Origin: Nitrospinaceae bacterium
Lineage (GTDB): Bacteria > Nitrospinota > Nitrospinia > Nitrospinales > VA-1
NCBI GenBank assembly: GCA_029261675.1
Contig: JAJDBA010000318.1
Span: 1 to 7,687, forward strand
DNA: 7,687 bases
Direction: 5' to 3'
Made by a program: the position numbers and the translations under genes. Shown in pieces: positions 1-5,443 of this stretch (positions within the stretch are counted from its first letter, which is position 1; each line of letters begins with the position of its first letter). Under the pieces are notes generated by a model that had not been told where the DNA came from, made no database searches, and saw only the letters and a program-made list of their open reading frames with translations.

Positions 1-1011
1 TTCTGCAACGTGCATGAACCGATTTTCAAAAACGGTCTCCATAATAATACTCTGTCCCTGCGCCAATGTCATCAACGCCATGAACTGTGCCTGAATATCT
101 GTAGGAAAACCCGGGTAAGGGTGGGTTCTCGCGTTAACAGCGCGGATGGGCCCCTTTCCTATTACCCGTATTTTATTCTCTTCGACTTCAACATCAACCT
201 GAGCCTCTTGAAGTTTCAGAGTAATGGGTTCTACATGCTGAGGAATGCAATTTTCGATTGTCACATCGCCTTGAGTGATTGCAGCAGCAATCATATACGT
301 TCCCGTCTCAATACGATCTGGGAAAATGGTGCATTCAATAGGTTTGAGTGAGGTGGTTCCCTGGATCTTAATAATATCTGTTCCCTGCCCTGAAATTTTT
401 GCTCCGGCCAAGTTTAAAATATCAGCGAGGAAAACCACTTCGGGTTCTTTTGCTACGTTTTCCAAAATAGTTTCGCCTTCAGCTAAAACCGCAGCCATCA
501 TAAGGTTTGCGGTACCCGTCACAGAAACCATATCAAAATAAAATGAAATTCCTTTCAGGCGATTCACTTCACCGTGAACATAGCCTTGATCCAACCAGAC
601 TTTGGCTCCCATCGCTTGCAAACCTTTTATATGAAGGTCAATGGGCCGAGCACCAATGGCGCAGCCCCCTGGAAGAGATACACGCGCCTTACCCAGCCTC
701 GCTAAAAGCGGCCCTAATACCATACACGATGCACGCATGGTGGAAACCAGATCATAAGGGGCTTCCGAATTATTTACCTTGGAGGTATCCAAGATTATTT
801 TCTCGTCACTATAATTTTCTACTTCAGCTCCCAAAGCTTCCAGGAGTTTTATCATCGTTAACACATCGCGAACTTCGGGAACTCCATCGATAATATTTCG
901 ACCCTCGGTCAACAATGTTGCCGCAAGAACCGGTAACACCGCATTCTTCGCGCCACTCATTTTCACAGTACCCACTAACCGCTTACCGCCTTCTATGACT
1001 ATTTTATCCAT
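1..1011 (-). CDS. murA: UDP-N-acetylglucosamine 1-carboxyvinyltransferase MurA (partial, C-terminus off the window)
   Basis: MurA transfers enolpyruvate from PEP to UDP-GlcNAc, the first committed cytoplasmic step of peptidoglycan synthesis. I translated the minus strand from the ATG at 1011 and the frame stays open to base 1, giving 337 of roughly 420 residues. Family hallmarks are in place: SGAKNA with Lys22, STMRAS at 90-95, PGGCAIGARP with the catalytic Cys at 117 (Cys115 in E. coli, the residue fosfomycin alkylates), and YPGFPTDIQAQF with Asp305. The missing part is the last quarter of the EPT fold. The start overlaps the prmC stop by 8 bp and no strong ribosome binding site is visible, so translation is probably coupled to prmC. 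One oddity is Phe194 in EPEVVFLAD, where the family usually has an acidic residue. Identity is very secure. Confidence 0.97.
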   Translation of the reverse strand, partial: MDKIVIEGGKRLVGTVKMSGAKNAVLPVLAATLLTEGRNIIDGVPEVRDVLTMIKLLEALGAEVENYSDEKIILDTSKVNNSEAPYDLVSTMRASCMVLGPLLARLGKARVSLPGGCAIGARPIDLHIKGLQAMGAKVWLDQGYVHGEVNRLKGISFYFDMVSVTGTANLMMAAVLAEGETILENVAKEPEVVFLADILNLAGAKISGQGTDIIKIQGTTSLKPIECTIFPDRIETGTYMIAAAITQGDVTIENCIPQHVEPITLKLQEAQVDVEVEENKIRVIGKGPIRAVNARTHPYPGFPTDIQAQFMALMTLAQGQSIIMETVFENRFMHVAE

Positions 1012-1861
1012 TTGTCTTTTGCGCTTTGACCACCCGGTCGTAACCCGAATAATCCTGAATCACTTCAATATTTTGGTAACATGAAAAACTATTTAATAAC
1101 TCTGTAACCTCATCTGCCTGATCATGGCCGATCTCTAAAATCAAAAATCCGTTTCCTTCAAGTCGGTCAATGGCCATTGGGATAATGGCTTGATAAAAAT
1201 CCAGACCGGTTATACCCCCATCCAAAGCCTTCTCAGGTTCATAGATCCGAACTTCTGGCATTATTTTTTGAATATCTGCGGACTTGATGTAAGGCGGATT
1301 TGATAAAATCATAGAGAAACACCCCGACCAATCGCTTGTTCTTAAATCTGAACAAACAAACTCAATCTGATCTACCACCCCATGACGCGTTGCATTTTCT
1401 TTAGCAATGCTCAGAGCCTTGGGGTCTATATCGATCGCAGAAACTTTGCATTCGGGAACCTCTTTAGCCATTGTCACAGCAAGGGCCCCTGATCCTGTCC
1501 CTAAATCCAGAATTTTAAAAGTGGGAGACGATATGCAATTCAAAGCTGTCTCGATCAGCAACTCCGTTTCAGGTCGGGGAGTAAGAACATTTTCATCGAC
1601 GATAAAATCAAGAGACCAAAACTCCTGATATCCAACAATCAGAGAAATAGGTTCTCGGTTGAGTCGTCGTTCCATAAATTTTTTTACATTTTTTATTTCA
1701 GATTCACTGAGGACCCTTTGGTCCTGAGTCCTAAGATCAGTTCGAGAAAGCTTTAAAGTATGGGCGAGTATAATTTCAGAATCCAATCGGGGAGAAAGCA
1801 CACCCGCTTCGGCTAATTGGCTTTGCGACCAATTTAGAAATGAGCTGATGTTTGCATCCAT
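1004..1861 (-). CDS. prmC: Peptide chain release factor N5-glutamine methyltransferase PrmC (HemK)
   Basis: PrmC uses S-adenosylmethionine to N5-methylate the glutamine of the GGQ motif in release factors, which raises their peptide-release activity. The 285-residue product has normal family length. An N-terminal helical substrate-binding domain (about 1-75) precedes PRPETE at 95-100, the Rossmann SAM motif DLGTGSG at 119-125, the acidic DIDP at 144-147, the catalytic NPPY at 188-191, and a C-terminal DYSGYDRVV. The gene begins only 5 bp after the stop of prfA, which encodes its substrate RF1, and its end overlaps the murA start. Upstream of the ATG lies an A-rich run rather than a clear Shine-Dalgarno sequence, which fits translational coupling to prfA. 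The older name hemK reflects a discarded link to haem synthesis. Confidence 0.96.
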   Translation of the reverse strand: MDANISSFLNWSQSQLAEAGVLSPRLDSEIILAHTLKLSRTDLRTQDQRVLSESEIKNVKKFMERRLNREPISLIVGYQEFWSLDFIVDENVLTPRPETELLIETALNCISSPTFKILDLGTGSGALAVTMAKEVPECKVSAIDIDPKALSIAKENATRHGVVDQIEFVCSDLRTSDWSGCFSMILSNPPYIKSADIQKIMPEVRIYEPEKALDGGITGLDFYQAIIPMAIDRLEGNGFLILEIGHDQADEVTELLNSFSCYQNIEVIQDYSGYDRVVKAQKTNG

Positions 1862-1866
1862 CTTTT

Positions 1867-2934
1867 TTATTTAGTGCCTTTAAGCGCTTCGGATTGGAAA
1901 TGCATATTCAACGCATCGATGACTTCGTCCAGCGCACCCTCCATAATCGCTGACAACTTATGCAGGGTTAATCCAATTCGGTGGTCGGTCACCCGTTCCT
2001 GGGGGAAATTATAAGTACGGATTCGTTCACTTCGATCTCCCGAGCCAACCTGTTGTTTGCGTTCGCTATCTTGTTCATCATGTGCTTTTTGTTGTTCTGC
2101 ATCATACAACCGGGCTCTCAACACCTTCATCGCTTTCTCGCGATTCTTGTGTTGCGATTTTTCATCCTGACATGTCACGATCATTCCGGTCGGAACAAAG
2201 GTGAGCCGCACCGCGGAATCAGTGGTGTTAACACTTTGCCCACCAGGACCCGATGCGCGGTAAACATCTATCTTAATATCGGATGGATTAATTTTTATAT
2301 CGACATCTTCCACTTCAGGAAGAACAGCTACGGTGACCGCCGATGTATGAATGCGTCCCTGGCTTTCAGTATCAGGTACCCGCTGAACGCGATGAGTTCC
2401 GCCTTCGTATTTTAATTTACTGTAAACCCCTTTGCCAGAGATGTTAAAGATCACCTCTTTGAAACCGCCCTTACCGGTCAGGTTGGAACTTAAGATTTCC
2501 ACCTGCCATTTTTTTTCTTCTGCATAGCGGGAATACATTCGGAACAAATCAGTTGAAAACAGCGCCGCCTCTTCTCCTCCTGTTCCTGCGCGAATTTCAA
2601 CGATAACGTTGCGTTCATCACGTGGGTCTTTTGGCAATAGAAGGAGTTTTAAATCTTCTTCAGCTTTTCGTTTTTGGAGTTCTACCTGAGCCAGATCTTC
2701 TTCTGCCATCTCCAGCATTTCCGGATCTTTCTCTTCTTCGAGAATTTTTTTACTATCTTCTAATTGCTGGATAAAGTTTTTTAAATCTTTAAACCTGTTC
2801 ACAATCGGCGTTAAATCCGATTGCTCTTTCGCATACTTCTGGAATTCGGATTGATGAGCGATAATCTTAGGATCGCTGAGCAATTCGTTGAGATCGTCAT
2901 AACGTTTCTCAACCGTTTTCAACTTATCAAACAT
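1867..2934 (-). CDS. prfA: Peptide chain release factor 1 (RF1)
   Basis: RF1 recognises UAA and UAG in the ribosomal A site and triggers hydrolysis of the finished peptide. The product has 355 residues, close to the usual 355-360. An N-terminal coiled-coil-like helical domain (about 1-100) is followed by the GTGGEEAALF segment near 117-126. The anticodon-like tripeptide Pro187-Asp188-Thr189 fits the RF1 PxT pattern and excludes RF2, which has SPF. The catalytic GGQ is at 231-233 within RASGPGGQSVN, then comes CQDEKSQHKN. The start is supported by AAAGG at 2943-2947, 8 nt upstream of the ATG. Position 246 is Phe in LTFVPTG, where His is typical in both RF1 and RF2. It lies directly upstream of prmC, whose product methylates the GGQ glutamine. 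Confidence 0.97.
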   Translation of the reverse strand: MFDKLKTVEKRYDDLNELLSDPKIIAHQSEFQKYAKEQSDLTPIVNRFKDLKNFIQQLEDSKKILEEEKDPEMLEMAEEDLAQVELQKRKAEEDLKLLLLPKDPRDERNVIVEIRAGTGGEEAALFSTDLFRMYSRYAEEKKWQVEILSSNLTGKGGFKEVIFNISGKGVYSKLKYEGGTHRVQRVPDTESQGRIHTSAVTVAVLPEVEDVDIKINPSDIKIDVYRASGPGGQSVNTTDSAVRLTFVPTGMIVTCQDEKSQHKNREKAMKVLRARLYDAEQQKAHDEQDSERKQQVGSGDRSERIRTYNFPQERVTDHRIGLTLHKLSAIMEGALDEVIDALNMHFQSEALKGTK

Positions 2935-2951
2935 GGGAAATGCCTTTAGAA

Positions 2952-2968
2952 ACCCGCGTTAAGCGGGT
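2952..2968 (-). other. Hairpin in the rpmE-prfA gap
   Basis: A perfect 6-bp, five-GC stem (ACCCGC/GCGGGT) closes a 5-nt loop in the 63-bp gap between rpmE and prfA. On the minus strand it is followed by only TTTC, so it is at best a weak intrinsic terminator. It ends just upstream of the prfA ribosome binding site. It could be a processing site, a partial terminator that lowers prfA-prmC-murA expression relative to rpmE, or a stabiliser of the rpmE 3' end. The structure is seen; its function is inferred. Confidence 0.4.
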
Positions 2969-2997
2969 AAAGCCGAGGAAAGAAAAAGCAGGAGAAG

Positions 2998-3237
2998 CTA
3001 CTGAGGAGTTGCGGGTTCAGCCTGTTCTGCAGCGGGTTTTGCCTTGCCGTATTTGCGGTTAAACTTTTCAATGCGGCCCGCTGTATCTAAAAGTTTCTGC
3101 TTTCCAGTGAAAAAAGGATGGCATTGTGAACAAATTTCCACATGCAAATCTTTCATGGTTGTTCCTGTTGTCACTTCCGCTCCACAAGCGCAGCGAACCG
3201 TTGATTCGAAATATTCTGGATGAATGCCTTGTTTCAT
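2998..3237 (-). CDS. rpmE: 50S ribosomal protein L31 (zinc-binding type)
   Basis: L31 bridges the large subunit central protuberance and the small subunit head. The 79-residue product begins MKQGIHPEY and contains VEICSQCHPFFTGKQK and DTAGRIEKFNRKYG, which are diagnostic for L31. Four cysteines (16, 18, 36, 39) form the zinc site, so this is the C+ form rather than the zinc-independent paralogue YkgM/RpmE2. The core ends near residue 65; the last 14 or so residues are a short Ala/Pro/Glu tail beyond the usual end. The gene starts 10 bp after rho ends, with GGTGA 4 nt before the ATG, so it is very probably co-transcribed with rho. Confidence 0.96.
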   Translation of the reverse strand: MKQGIHPEYFESTVRCACGAEVTTGTTMKDLHVEICSQCHPFFTGKQKLLDTAGRIEKFNRKYGKAKPAAEQAEPATPQ

Positions 3238-3247
3238 TGTGTCACCG

Positions 3248-4507
3248 TCAAGAGTTCATGGTCGCCAAAAATTCGGCGTTCGTTTTAGATTCCTTAATCT
3301 TCTGCAGGAGAAGGTCCATCGTATCATGGATGCCCATTGGGAGCAAAACTTTTCTCAATAACCACACGCGTTGCAGGTCTTGTTCTGGCAAAAGAAGCTC
3401 TTCTTTCCGAGTACCTGAGCGGTTGATATCGATTGAAGGAAAGGTCCTCTTATCCGCAAGCTTGCGATCAAGAACAATTTCCATATTACCTGTGCCCTTA
3501 AATTCTTCGAAAATAACATCATCCATTCGACTTCCCGTGTCAACCAAAGCTGTCGCAATGATGGTTAGACTTCCACCTTCCTCCAGATTTCGAGCCGCAC
3601 CAAAAAATCGCTTGGGACGCTGTAAGGCGTTGGAGTCAACACCACCCGACAATACTTTTCCGCTTGGAGGAACGATGGCGTTGTAAGCTCGCGCCAGACG
3701 GGTAATACTATCAAGCAAAATCACGACATCGCGTTTGTGCTCTACCAGTCTCTTGGCCTTTTCGATGACCATTTCAGCCACCTGAACATGTCTCTGCGCA
3801 GGCTCATCAAAGGTCGAACTGATTACCTCCCCACGAACCGAACGTTCCATATCTGTTACTTCTTCTGGGCGTTCGTCAATCAGAAGCACGATCAACGCTA
3901 CTTCCGGATAATTGGTACTGATGCTATTCGCAATCGATTGCAATAACATGGTTTTACCCGTACGTGGCGGGGCCACGATCAATCCACGCTGTCCCTTACC
4001 AATGGGTGTCATTAAGTCCATGACGCGAGCACTATAATCTTTGCTCGACGGTGTTTCCAAACGAATGCGCTCTTCTGGGTAAAGAGGAGTCAAGTTGTCG
4101 AATAAAATTTTATCTTTGGTCTTGTCTGGATTCTCAAAGTTAATCGCCTCTACTTTCAGCAAAGCAAAATAACGTTCACTGTCTTTGGGAGGTCTGATCT
4201 GGCCAGAAATCGTATCACCCGTGCGCATATCGAATTTTCGTATCTGCGAAGGAGAAACATATATATCATCCGGACCTGGGAGATAGTTATAGGTCGGCGC
4301 TCTAAGGAACCCAAATCCGTCAGGGAGAATCTCCAATACGCCTTGGCCAAACATCAAACCGTCTTTTTCGGTCTTGGCTTCCAGAATTCTGAAAATCAGG
4401 TCCTGCTTCCTGAGGCCACTGTGACCTTGAATCTTCAAATCCTTAGCAATATTAGTGAGCTCAGATATAGTCTTAGCCTTAAGTTCTTCAATGTTCATTT
4501 GGGTCAT
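3248..4507 (-). CDS. rho: Transcription termination factor Rho
   Basis: Rho is a hexameric RNA-dependent ATPase that loads on C-rich, unstructured RNA and dislodges RNA polymerase. The product has 419 residues, the same as in E. coli. An N-terminal helical domain (about 5-47) precedes the cold-shock-like RNA-binding domain with RNP1 DGFGFLR (63-69) and GPDDIYVSPSQIR (78-90). The ATPase core carries Walker A APPRTGKT (179-186), LLIDERPEEV (208-217), Walker B VVILLDSITR (261-270), the Q-loop GGVDSNAL (288-295) and the R-loop KGTGN (337-341). Walker A differs from the E. coli APPKAGKT at two positions. There is no insertion in the N-terminal domain. Met4 aligns with the E. coli start, so initiation could be at 4507 or 4498; neither has a strong Shine-Dalgarno sequence (AAGAAG lies 9 nt before the first). 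It heads the rpmE-prfA-prmC-murA cluster. Confidence 0.98.
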   Translation of the reverse strand: MTQMNIEELKAKTISELTNIAKDLKIQGHSGLRKQDLIFRILEAKTEKDGLMFGQGVLEILPDGFGFLRAPTYNYLPGPDDIYVSPSQIRKFDMRTGDTISGQIRPPKDSERYFALLKVEAINFENPDKTKDKILFDNLTPLYPEERIRLETPSSKDYSARVMDLMTPIGKGQRGLIVAPPRTGKTMLLQSIANSISTNYPEVALIVLLIDERPEEVTDMERSVRGEVISSTFDEPAQRHVQVAEMVIEKAKRLVEHKRDVVILLDSITRLARAYNAIVPPSGKVLSGGVDSNALQRPKRFFGAARNLEEGGSLTIIATALVDTGSRMDDVIFEEFKGTGNMEIVLDRKLADKRTFPSIDINRSGTRKEELLLPEQDLQRVWLLRKVLLPMGIHDTMDLLLQKIKESKTNAEFLATMNS

Positions 4508-4675
4508 GGTTTGTGGCTTCTTTGAGGTGAGAGTAAAAATGGAATATCTTGTATATGTGGATTCTTGTAGAGTTAAATTTGATAGTTCATTAATTAATTA
4601 ACGGCGAAAGCGCGGAAAAAATAAGCTGGCATGTGATTGAATTTGTATGGGATTATGTATGGGAGCTTTCGGAGC
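4508..4675 (-). promoter_or_regulatory. rho 5' leader, C-rich and G-poor (candidate autoregulatory rut region)
   Basis: From the predicted start near 4675 to the rho ATG the transcript would carry a leader of about 168 nt. Counting by hand, it has about 47 C and 14 G, a strong C-over-G bias. Pyrimidine-C dinucleotides are frequent and only weak hairpins are visible. Such composition is the known preference of Rho primary binding sites, and in E. coli rho is autoregulated by Rho-dependent attenuation in its leader. Function here is inferred from composition and position. Confidence 0.5.
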
Positions 4676-4677
4676 TT
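4644..4677 (-). repeat. Two short tandem direct repeats at the 5' end of the rho leader
   Basis: On the transcribed strand AAGCTCC occurs twice with a 9-nt period (4662-4668 and 4671-4677 on the plus strand as GGAGCTT). It is followed at once by TCCCATACA twice with a 12-nt period (4656-4664 and 4644-4652). The copies are exact. They place spaced UCC elements at the very start of the predicted rho mRNA and could be part of a Rho-binding site. Confidence 0.6.
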
Positions 4678-4681
4678 ACTC

Positions 4682-4710
4682 ACTTTATTAAGTTATTCCC
4701 CATTTGTCAA
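4682..4710 (-). promoter_or_regulatory. Sigma-70-like promoter for rho
   Basis: On the minus strand a perfect TTGACA (4710-4705) is followed after exactly 17 nt by TAAAGT (4687-4682), a 4/6 match to TATAAT, in AT-rich surroundings. Transcription would start near 4675. This is the best promoter match I see in the window and it points at rho and its downstream cluster. There is no experimental support; the call rests on the hexamers, spacing and position. Confidence 0.6.
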
Positions 4711-4902
4711 CCCCTTTCTCCGCAACGAACCGCGCAGGTAAAAGGTCGATTTACCCAGCATCGCCTCCCCTGTTTAACATAGTCCATCAGTGTTGTCTCT
4801 TTCAAGAAAGAGAAATTCAATTTATATACCTACGGTTCACATGCAAATACGTTGTCCTTCTTGACGGGTTCCGACCTTTTGAGCCCAGCGTCACGTGAAG
4901 GG
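4711..4902. other. Intergenic stretch between the two divergent promoters, without a recognisable gene
   Basis: About 190 bp separate the rho promoter from the promoter proposed for the CxxCxxCC gene. Reading both strands I see no tRNA fold and no open frame with family resemblance or a ribosome binding site. The stretch holds two inverted repeats: 4737-4755, GGTAAA/TTTACC around a 7-nt spacer, and 4796-4813. These are listed as possible operators or hairpins. Confidence 0.5.
4796..4813. repeat. 18-bp perfect inverted repeat
   Basis: TCTCTTTC and GAAAGAGA face each other across an AA spacer. As RNA this is a 7-bp stem with a 4-nt CAAG loop, low in GC and not followed by a clean T-run on either strand, so it is a poor terminator. 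As DNA it has the symmetry of a dimeric regulator site. It lies about 90 bp upstream of the -35 proposed for the plus-strand gene and about 90 bp behind the rho -35. Confidence 0.45.
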
Positions 4903-4931
4903 TTGACTCCTAAAATTTTGGCAGGCAAAAT
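4903..4931 (+). promoter_or_regulatory. Putative promoter for the CxxCxxCC protein gene
   Basis: TTGACT (4903-4908, 5/6 to TTGACA) is followed after 17 nt by CAAAAT (4926-4931, 4/6 to TATAAT). Transcription would start near 4938, about 48 nt before the ATG at 4986. Hexamers and spacing are reasonable but no other evidence is visible, and AT-rich DNA gives chance matches of this quality. Confidence 0.4.
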
Positions 4932-4974
4932 AGCCCCTGCTTCAATTTCAAAATCTATTATTCTTTGAACCCAT

Positions 4975-4979
4975 AAGGA
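4975..4979 (+). promoter_or_regulatory. Ribosome binding site for the CxxCxxCC protein gene
   Basis: AAGGA ends 6 nt before the ATG at 4986, a good Shine-Dalgarno match at normal spacing. It decides the start of the plus-strand gene and supports its being a real translated gene. Confidence 0.7.
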
Positions 4980-4985
4980 TTTTTC

Positions 4986-5402
4986 ATGGCAAAAATAAAA
5001 AGCACACGAGACGATACCCATCAATGCGAAAAATGTCTACCAGCCTATTGCTGCAATTATTTCGCCTTTGGAATCGATGAACCCGAAGACCGACGCGATT
5101 ATGAAAGTCTGCTTTGGAAGATCGCCCACGAGAATACATCGATCTATATTTACAGACAAGACTGGTTCATCATGATCCATAACCGGTGCAACTTTTTAAT
5201 GCCCGACAATAAATGCGCAATCTATGAACATCGGCCTTATATGTGTCGCGAGCATAGCACCGAGTCTTGCGAATATACTGGCGATGATTACGGTTTCACA
5301 GAGCACTTCAAAAGCTATGATGATTTATTAATTTATATAAAGGAAAACACCAACTTCAGGTTCAAACACGGGCCTACAGGGGTGGGGCCGAACTGCCTTT
5401 GA
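4986..5402 (+). CDS. CxxCxxCC (YkgJ-type) zinc/iron-chelating domain protein
   Basis: The small 138-residue cytoplasmic protein has no signal peptide or membrane segment. It has nine cysteines. An N-terminal cluster CEKCLPAYCC (14, 17, 22, 23) pairs with a C-terminal set: RCNFLMPDNKCAIYEHRPYMCREH (Cys68, 77, 87), Cys95, and Cys137 next to last. The C-x-F-L...C-x-I-Y-x-x-R-P-x-x-C-R pattern is the signature of the UPF0153/YkgJ family, predicted to bind zinc or an iron-sulfur cluster; its cellular role is not established. The first cluster is spaced CxxCxxxxCC, two residues wider than the family name implies. The start is supported by AAGGA 6 nt upstream. The gene stands alone between rho (divergent) and rplQ (convergent, 22 bp away), so context gives no functional partner. 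Family assignment is fairly sure; function is unknown. Confidence 0.85.
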   Translation: MAKIKSTRDDTHQCEKCLPAYCCNYFAFGIDEPEDRRDYESLLWKIAHENTSIYIYRQDWFIMIHNRCNFLMPDNKCAIYEHRPYMCREHSTESCEYTGDDYGFTEHFKSYDDLLIYIKENTNFRFKHGPTGVGPNCL

Positions 5403-5403
5403 T

Positions 5404-5443
5404 AAAAGATAAAGGATATTACTTTTAATCTTCCTTATCTTTT
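5404..5443. terminator. AT-rich bidirectional terminator-like stem between convergent genes
   Basis: AAAAGATAA (5404-5412) pairs with TTATCTTTT (5435-5443), and beyond a one-base bulge GGA (5414-5416) pairs with TCC (5432-5434). The loop is about 15 nt. The descending arm ends in a T-run on the plus strand, and by symmetry also on the minus strand. It spans the 22-bp gap between the CxxCxxCC gene and rplQ and the last rplQ codons, where both units must end. Low GC content makes it a weak intrinsic terminator. Confidence 0.4.

Noticed and set aside
1981..2415. Plus-strand 144-codon open frame opposite prfA
   Set aside because: It is the antisense shadow of a certain gene; its hydrophobic look comes from reading RF1 codons in reverse.
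4590..4601. 12-bp palindrome TTAATTAATTAA in the rho leader
   Set aside because: It is a simple TTAA repeat in AT-rich DNA; such low-complexity palindromes arise easily and there is no flanking symmetry.
4704..4898. Plus-strand 64-codon open frame beginning with TTG in the intergenic region
   Set aside because: It has no ribosome binding site, starts inside the rho promoter and has no recognisable family resemblance; it looks like a chance open frame.
4891..4898. TCACGTGA palindrome just upstream of the proposed plus-strand -35
   Set aside because: One or two 8-bp palindromes are expected by chance in a gap this long, and nothing else supports an operator here.
4711..4985. Possible tRNA or small RNA gene in the long intergenic gap
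   Set aside because: I could not find a cloverleaf, TPsiC/anticodon pattern or a GC-rich terminator; GGTTCC-like words near 4867 have no matching arms.
4830..5024. Minus-strand 64-codon open frame overlapping the start of the CxxCxxCC gene
   Set aside because: It overlaps the ribosome binding site and first codons of a well-supported plus-strand gene and shows no domain pattern.
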